This document shows, one piece after another, positions 56,473 to 64,000 of a stretch of DNA of 64,000 nucleotides; positions within the stretch are counted from its first letter, which is position 1, and each line of letters begins with the position of its first letter. The DNA comes from Gloeopeniophorella convolvens (Eukaryota > Basidiomycota > Agaricomycetes > Russulales). A program made the translations under genes and the position numbers. The DNA lies in contig WTXD01000023.1 of the NCBI GenBank assembly GCA_022496205.1, forward strand, positions 248,001-312,000, given 5' to 3'. Under the pieces are notes generated by a model, which saw nothing but the letters and a program-made list of their open reading frames with translations, was not told the DNA's origin and searched no databases.

Positions 56473-56699
56473 TTATTCTTTTGTTTTGTTTTTATCTCCT
56501 CGCGCTCGGCCTTGCAATGCTGGCACTCCAGGCTTTGCTCGAGATCAATGCAAGTCGACCAATGCCGAAGCTTGAACACTAAAAACGCTCCGCCAGGGTG
56601 CGTCGAATAAATTATGGGGAAACACTACACTGATATACAATAAACAAGGTTGGGACGCGTAATATGATCGATAACCCGGTATCAGGCGACTGCATCAGG
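56473..56699. other. Short spacer with Pol III terminator
   Basis: T-rich start after the tRNA gene, then the 3' flank of the convergent gene below. Confidence 0.5.
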
Positions 56700-57392
56700 C
56701 TAGGGGAATGGCAGGGGTGTGTGAGCGCTCGCATCAATCTCCTGCCGCCAGAGCTCCACATCGGAAGAGAAAGCTCCAGGATCAGGGTTGACAGGCATGT
56801 CCTCCGAAATTTCGAGAGCATCTTCGTATACGGAATCGCCGGCTGATGAAGCAGAGGACGATAATGGTTGTTTGGTCGTGGCCTTCAGAACCGGTCGCAG
56901 CAGTGTTAGGTCAGAGGAGTGTGGTGACCCAGAGGGAGCGAGCGAGGGTTCGACTGGAGGGAAAGGGGAAAATATAGGAGAACCAGAACGAGGAAGAGAG
57001 GCACTATCGGATAAAGGGCTGAAGTTCGGAGGCCACGCGGGAGTATCTCCCGTCGAGAAAGGCGGCACCCATTTGGAGGGAGGTGGCTGTAGCATAAAGT
57101 TGAATGCGGGCGCCGACGCCTTTCGTTTGAATTCGCGACCTTCATCCAAGTAATCTTCGAAGAATTTCATTCGACTCTGAGTGGGTTTCTTAAGGAGAAG
57201 CGAGAGGGACCCTTCGTCGAGTACCTGCTTTGAGACAGTTGGTCGCAATGCCCTAAGCGGATTAGGTTTGTAAGGCGCACCTGAAGCTTCGGTATCCAGT
57301 GAGTATAAAGACGCGGTTGAGAGATGGGGAGAGATGAGATGTGCATCGGTCGATTGGATAACTGGGGTGAAGTTACCAAAGGGTGCTGCCAA
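56700..57392 (-). CDS. Unknown Ser/Pro-rich intracellular protein
   Basis: Single exon of 230 residues starting MAAPFGNFTPVIQSTDAHLI. I do not recognise a domain. A central helical, charged segment (KKPTQSRMKFFEDYLDEGRE followed by FKRKASAPAFNF) is flanked by disordered Ser/Pro-rich sequence with repeated SP motifs (FSPLSDS, GSPIFSPFPP, GSPHSSD), possible kinase sites. The C-terminus is acidic (YEDALEISEDMPVNPD). No signal peptide or membrane segment. A TATA box (minus strand, 57457-57463) sits 65 bases upstream of the ATG, which supports a real gene. It could be a regulatory or cytoskeletal protein, but that is a guess. Confidence 0.7.
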   Translation of the reverse strand: MAAPFGNFTPVIQSTDAHLISPHLSTASLYSLDTEASGAPYKPNPLRALRPTVSKQVLDEGSLSLLLKKPTQSRMKFFEDYLDEGREFKRKASAPAFNFMLQPPPSKWVPPFSTGDTPAWPPNFSPLSDSASLPRSGSPIFSPFPPVEPSLAPSGSPHSSDLTLLRPVLKATTKQPLSSSASSAGDSVYEDALEISEDMPVNPDPGAFSSDVELWRQEIDASAHTPLPFP

Positions 57393-57456
57393 GTAGAAGG
57401 ATGGATGTGATATGGTCGAAGAGACTCAGTGATGTGTGCCCATGGTTTGTGCCACC

Positions 57457-57463
57457 CTTATAA
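57457..57463 (-). promoter_or_regulatory. TATA box of the Ser/Pro-rich protein gene
   Basis: TATAAG on the minus strand, 65 bases upstream of the ATG at 57392. Confidence 0.55.
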
Positions 57464-58643
57464 AGGAGGAAATTTGGCACTCAGAGGCCACACCCACATG
57501 AAAGGAATGTGGCCGACGTCTCATCAAAGCGGACAGGCACAATGGTGCACTGGCCCTCGTGGCATCGCTTGGGCTTTGGCGTGGTCCTATTGTAACCTTG
57601 GTCTATCGGGTCTTGAGCAGACGTTGGGCATAGCCTGACAGAAAGGTTTTCGTCTGAGACATACGCGTGCCACTGCACTTCGGTGGCGAACCGTAAGGCC
57701 AAAGCTGAAAGACGGTGAAAGGCGTCTTTGTCTCGCGGATTCTCCGACGGTTGGTCAAGGTGGCTGTCGGCCCGTCCTTCAGCACTGAAGATACGATGAG
57801 GGAGTGAACAACGTTGCCTGGGTCAAAGTGGTGCAAAAATGCAGCTTGGCACGTATTTGGACCGTCCATGATCGCATTGACTGAAAGAGTGATGAGGTTG
57901 TTCGTCGAACACTTCGAGGGTTTCCGAGAGCGGAACAGAGCTCCGTCCACGTGGGCGCTTGTGAGCGGATGTGGCAAGCGGCTTATGCAATGCCTTGGTC
58001 GTCGACAGCAGCTACGAACAAGTGCATCACCAAAACCGGACAAAAATTTTGGGCCCTTGTAAGGCCCTAAAAGGTCAAAAGGGTCGACCAGGATGAGAGA
58101 TCCGTGGCACCCTTTTTGATTCGGCGAGTTGTATCTCGATTCTACCAGAGCCGGGTAATTTTAGGGTACCCTTGTAGTTTCACCATTATTGTAGTTTTCA
58201 GCACCCATGTAAACCATTGCAAGTATCAATGCCTGGTCAATGAAGCTCAATCTTATCGCGCGCTACAAGTCACCTTCATCCATCATAAGTTGTAGTGCCT
58301 TGTCATTCTATGTCTAAGATGTCTCGGGCGATAAGTTCAAGAGCCTTGTCGCGCGTTGCAGCCGCCATCGAACTGAGCATTCGGAACACATATATTTTGG
58401 ACCCTTTTGGCCCTTGTGACGTTGTAGCTACATCCCTACTCTATGCTAGTACTATCCGGCCGACGCGCGCGAACCTAAAACTTCCTGCCAGGGCATGAAT
58501 GTAAGTATATTGTGTGTAGCAGCACGACTGCACATTGACTGCACGTACTTTCTCTGCCTCTGCTTCGGCTCCCTTGCCACCAGAGCGTGCTTAGACGGGA
58601 CCGAGGCAGGCACCTCAGGGTTATTTTCCTGGTCTGAAACGAA
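57464..58643. other. Intergenic, possible decayed repeat
   Basis: Similar motifs (TTTTGGGCCCTTGTAAGG near 58050; TTTTGGACCCTTTTGGCC near 58394) hint at an old repeat. No gene seen. Confidence 0.35.
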
Positions 58644-59169
58644 TGTTGAGACGGACAGGACTCAGGACAGGAAGGACGTCTCTGATTAGATTAGATAAGG
58701 GACTCGGTGATCTGCGAGCTATCTGATCTACAATGTATATGACATCATTATGTTCTAGCCCCTAAGGCTGTACCTACTTTCGTTCCTGTTCTAGATTCTT
58801 CCGGGCCCTTCCATGACCCACATGCAGTTCCGGGTTGACCCACCTGCAGTTCCGGTCGACCCACCTTAGTTCCGCTTTCACATGGGTCTCTGGTTATCAC
58901 ATGTTGCTGTTGTTTATCACATGCAAACCACACTCCTTTTGTGTATATAAAGGACGCTGTTTTCGCCCTTGTAGCCTCAGTCTGTTGACTTCACTGACTG
59001 AGGCAAGTACTTTACTTCTGGAACTTCCGGACTTGCGCTTACCTAGTTACTTTAGCTTTGCTCTTGCTTGCCTAGGTATTGCGCCAATGACATTCAGTCT
59101 GTTGACTTCACTGACTGAGCTTTGCTCTTGCTTGCCTAGTTGGCACCCTGTTTCTGCTGCGCTTCAACA
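58644..59169 (+). repeat. Copia-type LTR, plus orientation (526 bp, internally duplicated)
   Basis: Starts TGTTGAGACGG and ends TTCAACA, so TG...CA ends with a 6-base terminal inverted repeat. It is a diverged copy, in opposite orientation, of the LTR at 60602-60969: shared blocks are GATTAGATTAGATA, TTATGTTCTAG, TATATAAGGACG-like promoter and CTCAGTCTGTTGAC. It is longer because CAGTCTGTTGACTTCACTGA and TTTGCTCTTGCTTGCCTAG occur twice (58979/59095 and 59056/59120). No 5-base target duplication is apparent at its ends. Confidence 0.75.
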
Positions 59170-59710
59170 AGAACTGGAGGTCAGAGACCCCCATGCCCGC
59201 AGAGGTGAGGTTGTTCCTCAGCGCGTTCAGCTCATTGAGCTGAGGTGTCATTGGCTTGGAGTCGTCCAGCCGCGCTTGAGTCAAGCTGACCCAGTTGTTG
59301 AAGGCCGTAGTGGCCCCAACGCCCGCATAGGTTTCCCTAAGCTTGCCCCACTTGTGAGCCACTGTAGGGTAAGTGGCGTTGCTCTCAATGGAGCTCCAGA
59401 TGGTGTAGGCCATGTGGGACATAAAGTATCCCTTCATGACGCCTTGGGCCATGTCCCAGTCTTCTTGGGTGGCATGGGACGGCATTTCTTTGAGCTCCAA
59501 GAGCCCACCAAGGTTGGCCATCATAAGGAGGCCTTTGAACGAGGTAGACCACTCGTTCCAGTTGGAGCCCTCAAATTTGTTGCCTGGATTAGGCGTGAGC
59601 TTCATGTCCTTGAGGTTAAGTTTCAAGGACGAGGTGGAGGCAGGAAGGGATGCAGTTGGTGGCGGCGACTGCGCAGGGAGAAAAGCAGATGGAGAGGGAG
59701 GTGTCGACAT
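59170..59710 (-). pseudogene. Copia gag polyprotein, 5' fragment
   Basis: ATG at 59710 opens a Ser/Pro-rich N-terminus (MSTPPSPSAFLPAQSPPPTA). Then comes the gag core: LTPNPGNKFEGSNWNEWSTS, FKGLLMMANLGGLLELKEMP, MAYTIWSSIESNATYPTVAH and KWGKLRETYAGVGATTAFNN. This fits the UBN2/Retrotran_gag group of copia elements. The frame runs on to 59108, but the last 20 codons come from the adjoining LTR in antisense. The rest of gag is gone. Confidence 0.82.
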
Positions 59711-60589
59711 GTTGTCAAAAGTGCGATGGTAAGGTCTGTTGCTGAGGAGCAGTCAGCAACAGTGCTGGTGCAGAGAAGATGTAGATGCCTCCTGCGCATG
59801 TGAACTTGTACCACTGATCATAATGACCAGTCCTCAGAGCCCATGATGTGCGACTTTGTAATGTACTTTGTAAGGTAATCCACTGTAGAGATGAGCCACC
59901 CGGCACGACCATAGAGATGGCATTGAAATAGCCCATCTATGCGCTTTGGGGGAGTCTCTACTTAAGGCCTAGATGATTGGGCCAGTGGATAAGGGGGTCC
60001 AATTTGTTCTACATGCATGGCGCTCTGTTTCCCAATGGTCAAAGGACCTGGTACTGACGCTGGTTCATGCAGAGGTGAACTGTGAGGCTCATCCCTATGT
60101 ACTACTGTATAGTAGGGTAGCGCAGTTGTAACAGGCGCAAGGTCTAGGGTGGTGTTCCCTGCCTTGTTATACACCAAAACCGCTCCCACTTAAGGGCAGA
60201 CGGCCAACCGTTCACTAGCCAAAAAGCATCACAAGGGGCTTCCCCCCTGCTTGCCTAAGGGGCCATAAGGGCCGCTCTTCTGGCTCCACACACAGCGGCT
60301 GACTACTGCACGCTGGTGGGTTTCCCCAGGAACATGTACAGTAGTGTATAGTAAAAGTACTGTAGTGCGCACTGTGGGGTGAGGAAGCTCACTGTGGTTC
60401 TGCGTCGCCACGCTCCGTCCCACAGCTTGCAGGAAGTCCGGTTAGGACCCAAGTGCTATGCACAATCCCATGGCCTAGCCAGGGAAGGAGGAAGGAAAGA
60501 ATGGAACAGAGGCTCGCCTTGTTGGGAGTGAAGATGCGGTGTCTTGTCAAGGGAGCTTGTGTAAATCTTCAGTGCAAGGTATTTAGGCA

Positions 60590-60601
60590 GGGCCCATAAC
60601 C
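60590..60601 (-). other. Primer-binding site matching the initiator tRNA-Met anticodon region
   Basis: On the minus strand GGTTATGGGCCC follows the LTR end directly. It is complementary to the anticodon stem-loop of eukaryotic initiator tRNA-Met (GGGCCCATAACC), the half-tRNA primer known for Drosophila copia. Confidence 0.75.
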
Positions 60602-60969
60602 TGTTGAAGCGCAGCAGAGGGTGGAGTGACAACTGAAGGACACAGAGTGACGCTCAGTCAGAGAAGGTCAAAAGACTGAGGCTACAGAGGCGAAGAAAGA
60701 GGTCCTTATATACAGTAAGGAGCGACAGATAGCATGTGATAAACACTGCTTAGAAAGCCTAGGAGACCCACATGAAACGGAGTAAGAGTGGGTACCGGAG
60801 TACAAGGTGGGTCATAGAATGCCCTAGAATAGTCCAGAACATGGAAACGAATGTGGGGCTGAACACAGCCTTAAGTCTAGAACATTATGTACACTAGATA
60901 AGATAGTCCTTGATCATTAGGTCCATATCTAATCTAATCAGAGCCGCCAGGACACTGTCCGTCTCAACA
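60602..60969 (-). repeat. Copia 5' LTR, minus orientation (368 bp)
   Basis: On the minus strand it starts TGTTGAGACGG and ends GCGCTTCAACA, with a TATATAAGG promoter inside. It abuts the primer-binding site at 60601. Confidence 0.8.
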
Positions 60970-60992
60970 ACGGTTACTGATATTGCTTGCAG

Positions 60993-62196
60993 CAAGAGCT
61001 CCTTCACCGTTTATCAAAACGTAGATACGGGCGAACCAACAAGATTAATTTTATCGCCCAGCTAACGACACACGACGCTCGCGAGGAGGTTCTCAAGGTC
61101 ATAGAGGGGCGTCTGGACAAGAACATGGAGAGGTTGCCGGCCGACGGTGACGTCCCGCCTGCATTCTGCGACACGGAGCACCATTACCACATCGCGCAGA
61201 AATCTGCAGACTACGCCAATGTGTGGGAATGGGCGAACGAGCATGAGAACGACCCAGCTCTCAAGGTAAGGTGTGCTCGCCGTGGACGATACATACTAAT
61301 AGACACACAGGATTGGACCAAGGAGCTGCAAGACTACGCCTTGACAAAGCTCCGAGGAATTGACACCAATGGACAGGAGCCGCCAGAGTTCTCTGACGAA
61401 GACCGGGCCCAGGTTCTCATACGAAAAGACAGGGTGTTTTTTCATCCCGCAGTGCGGCTGAATTATACTACGTACGACCTCCAGCGCCAGCAGGACACCA
61501 TCAGCCCACGCACGTGGCCCTTTTTCATGGCACTCGCGGACATTAACCCCGACGTGCCACGCGAGGGCATGACCTTTCCATACTGGTTTGGTAGAGCCAT
61601 TCTCGTGGGCCACATCGATGTCAAGGTGCGCGCGTCGCCCGAACCGTGGCGCAGGCTCGACTTCGTTCTCGTGAGATGGCTAGGAGTCAACGAAGATATG
61701 AAGGGGAGCTGGATAAAGAAGTGCTTGCCGAGCGTTTCTTACATCCCGGCAGAGGACCCCGGCGCGTTTGCCATCATCGACCCTGACTATATCATTCGTG
61801 GGGTGCATGTCATCCCAACGTTTGCGTCCACGCGATCGGACGCCAGTCTCCAGGGCGAGTCAATCGCCCGGCGTTGGGACTTGGAGGAAGATAATATGGA
61901 CTGGAACTATCTATGGGTCAATATGTACGTCCCAATGGATGCTCCTATCGTCATTCAAGCCACACTCACTCGCTGACAGTTTCGTCGATCGAGACTTATT
62001 CATGCGCTTCCGTGGAGGAGGCGTTGGCCATCTGGTGATGCGGACATTCGACTTGGATCTTGAGGCGGAGCATCACGCGGAAGCAGATTGGCTCGTCAAT
62101 ACTCACAACGAGAATGATGATGAGGACAACGAGGACAAGGACGAGGACAAGGACGAGGACGAGGACAATGACGAGGACGAGGACGAGGACAACGAT

Positions 62197-62238
<42 letters not shown>

Positions 62239-62349
62239 AATGACAATGACGAGGACGGTGATGACGACGAGTCAGGAGAGGAGGGTGTAGACGGCGAGCA
62301 AGACGAGGATGTTGGCATATACGAACACATGGGACTCGGTGCGTACTAA
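60993..62349 (+). pseudogene. C-terminal part of a Plavaka/KDZ-type DNA transposon protein, 5'-truncated at the copia LTR
   Basis: Exons 60993-61265, 61311-61924 and 61980-62349 join in frame over introns of 45 and 55 bases. Blocks such as WPFFMALADINPDVPREGMT, RRLDFVLVRWLGV, IIDPDYIIRGVHVIPTFAS, NMDWNYLWVNIFVDRDLFMR and FRGGGVGHLVMR resemble the conserved C-terminal region of the large basidiomycete transposon ORFs of the Plavaka and KDZ type. This family call is from memory of similar motifs and is moderate. The upstream part with the transposase core is missing: the sequence begins 23 bases from the LTR edge at an acceptor-like TTGCAG. The end is an extreme Asp/Glu tract of about 50 residues. 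No start codon is present. Confidence 0.6.
62113..62272 (+). repeat. GAC/GAG trinucleotide-hexanucleotide repeat coding an Asp/Glu tract
   Basis: Tandem GACGAG and GAGGACAAG-type units inside the last exon of the transposon fragment; likely variable in copy number. Confidence 0.85.
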
Positions 62350-63122
62350 ATTGAGACGTCAAGGCGAGTTGGTCCATTCGATCGTACATACACCATCTAC
62401 CGCGACTACAATGTGAATCTACCTTCCTGTCCTCACCAATCCCCCGGCGTACTCTCTGGCCTGCGCGCGCATAGGGACCTCGCAAGCTGCTCTTCCACTT
62501 GTCGCACTCGCGCGCCAGTGTCAAGGTGGCCCTGCTAGCGGTGGCACGGCATCCCGCGGCGTCCGGTGGCCCTCAACGCTCGCTCGTGTGGACCTTGCAT
62601 GGCCTCGCAGGGTTCGTTGATATTGTGTGACAGTGTGATATCCCGGGTCATAATCTCAAGGGGCGACAAGTCGATGTCAGATTCGGTCACCGATCGCCAA
62701 GGCTTCATGGCAAGTCACGGCTCAATTACAACCTCCGGTAATAACATGGGTCTTATCTATAATCCGGAGGTACAGTTGCATATCGATGGAATCTGCATCT
62801 GAGGGATACACGGCCTTACCGGGAGCTATAACCGGACCCGGAACACCTCCGGACCGCAAGGGTCCGCAAGAACTATCCGGTTTTGGTGATGTGTGAACTT
62901 GTGCCACGCGGGACTGTTGTCCGCCATTTGGTACATCATGCATCATGATCCAGCTCATTTCTCGCCGTGCCACGCCTTTTAGGAGACTCCTTGTGCAGAG
63001 AATCGACCGGTTGTTGCGCACGGCCCAGAAGGGCCGCCGTGCGCGCACTTGACGTCATTTCTCTCCAAGAGTCACTGATCGCAGCACACTCTGCAACCAC
63101 AACCTCTTCAGTCTATACCGCC
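62350..63122. other. Intergenic with short inverted repeats
   Basis: CCTCCGG/CCGGAGG pairs occur at about 62731-62772 and 62847-62853. No gene seen; the right end is the promoter of the next gene. Confidence 0.45.
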
Positions 63123-63716
63123 ATGACCTCCACAGACAGCTCTCCAACGCAGCTCCAGGAGTGGGCACAGTCCGCGCTTGCCTCCCTCTACAGCCTGGAC
63201 CAAGACCCTCCAACACAAACGCTCTTCACCTCTGATGCCCAGATCACGATCAACGATGAGGCCTTCACCCCCGATACGTTCCACGAGCGCCTTTCAGGAC
63301 TGCGTGGTGCTGCGTCCCGTGTCAACATCTCGTGGGAAGAGGCTCGTGCCACCCTGAACGCGGACTCGGTTCGCATCAGTTCTACCGCTGCGTGTTTTGT
63401 CATGACATTCTTGACATTTGGCGTAGGACTCGGCCTTGTTCGAAGGCATATACACCATCACCCGATCGCTGAAACTACGCCTGCGCGCTGCACCTATGCA
63501 GAGCCTGACCCACGCTAAAGTTCAAGCCCAGTAATTCAGTACATGCATCACCACCCGATACGAATACTGATGATACCTCGTAGGTTGGTCGGCCCTGGCA
63601 CGGATCTAAAGATCGCATCTCTCTCTCAAACGGAAACGTATGAACGACCACCGGTAAATCTACACCCGGTGGGTGCCAGCGGGAACCAGGATTTGGCGGG
63701 TTCAAATGTCGATTAA
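63123..63716 (+). CDS. Small NTF2-like/SnoaL-like conserved basidiomycete protein
   Basis: Three exons (63123-63368, 63427-63530, 63584-63716) sum to 483 bases, 160 residues. Start MTSTDSSPTQLQEWAQSALA, then DAQITINDEAFTPDTFHERL and VNISWEEARATLNADS. Exon 2 reads ALFEGIYTITRSLKLRLRAA and exon 3 LKIASLSQTETYERPPVNLH. The alternation of a helical start, a short strand with N-D/E and a TRS-(L/M)K-x-R-x-R-A-A-P strand is typical of a small NTF2-like family common in Agaricomycetes whose role is unknown. Intron 1 (donor GTTCGC) is the least certain splice; read without it, the frame runs to 63518 with an unlike C-terminus. No signal peptide. Confidence 0.68.
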
Positions 63717-64000
63717 GGTGGGAGTGCCTGTCCGTTTCGTGAGTTGCTGTTCCCGTGCCTCGCCAACTTCATGTTTCCCCGCTCACAGCACCGGAAGTCC
63801 GGCGAAAGAAGGTGTAGGGGTCCGAGTCGGTTTCCCGGGTCCTAGGAACCGGAAACAGGGACACAGAGACTGACGCGTAGCTCATCATCAGCCGAAGTCT
63901 ATTATGAAGTGAATGCAGTTCTGAGCATCTCGCTGCTTTGTATCACCATATACTGTGGCTTGAAAAGACCGAATGATCACGTCAGGCCTCGGGCACAGTG
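63717..64000. other. Right window edge, nothing recognised
   Basis: 3' flank of the NTF2-like gene; no further gene seen before the window ends. Confidence 0.5.

Larger units (their letters stand above)
59170..60969 (-). mobile_element. Truncated copia retrotransposon (LTR, primer site, gag fragment)
   Basis: Minus orientation: 5' LTR at 60969-60602, primer-binding site at once after it, a leader of about 0.9 kb, then the start of gag, cut at 59170 where the opposite-facing LTR begins. Protease, integrase, reverse transcriptase and 3' LTR are missing, so it cannot move by itself. Confidence 0.82.

Noticed and set aside
58835..59803. Plus-strand frame of 322 codons
   Set aside because: It runs through the LTR and antisense to gag; no protein family fits, and the gag signal on the minus strand is clear.
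62096..62524. Minus-strand frames rich in Pro/Arg or Ser
   Set aside because: Antisense shadows of the GAC/GAG repeat.

Overview
The window is nuclear DNA of a filamentous basidiomycete, most likely an Agaricomycete of wood-decay type. Genes are split by 45-60 base introns with GTRNGT donors, CTRAC/CTNA branch sites and YAG acceptors. The gene content also fits: a DUF6535 membrane protein, a PL14-like lyase, a GPI-anchored copper radical oxidase, a P450, a Tad-type LINE and copia debris. Gene models here were spliced by eye, so exon borders are proposals checked for frame and family fit.

Layout. 0-2.8 kb: a PL14-like polysaccharide lyase (minus, runs off the left edge), divergent from an MFS transporter. 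3.4-13.1 kb: small secreted proteins. Four are cysteine-rich knottin-like genes sharing one exon plan, two of them on a 1.45 kb tandem duplication. A CFEM/GPI gene lies among them and a fifth unrelated small secreted gene follows. 13.5-15.6 kb: a cytochrome P450. 16.8 kb: second CFEM gene. 18.5-20.8 kb: DUF6535 protein. 21.3-23.5 kb: bestrophin-like channel. 24.7-26.9 kb: glyoxal-oxidase-like copper radical oxidase with GPI tail. 27.6-30.3 kb: two more CFEM genes. 31.2-37.0 kb: an almost intact LINE with a 15-bp target duplication. 37.2 kb: a Ser-rich GPI protein lacking CFEM. 40.9 kb: fifth CFEM gene. 42.6 kb: possible proline-rich secreted protein. 43.8-47.0 kb: HAK/KUP potassium transporter. 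48.5-49.7 kb: F-box protein. 53.9-55.9 kb: secreted FAD/BBE oxidase. 56.4 kb: tRNA-Ala(AGC). 56.7-57.4 kb: unknown Ser/Pro-rich protein. 58.6-62.3 kb: nested copia and Plavaka/KDZ-type transposon remnants. 63.1-63.7 kb: small NTF2-like protein.

Taken together, about half of the genes encode secreted or wall-anchored products: knottin-like peptides, CFEM proteins expected to bind haem or iron, a copper radical oxidase making H2O2 and an FAD oxidase. This is an accessory, interface-facing region. The most novel items are the knottin-like family, whose mature peptides have diverged much faster than their own intron and signal peptide, and the five-gene CFEM cluster with conserved splice phases, micro-exons and variable haem-ligand residue.
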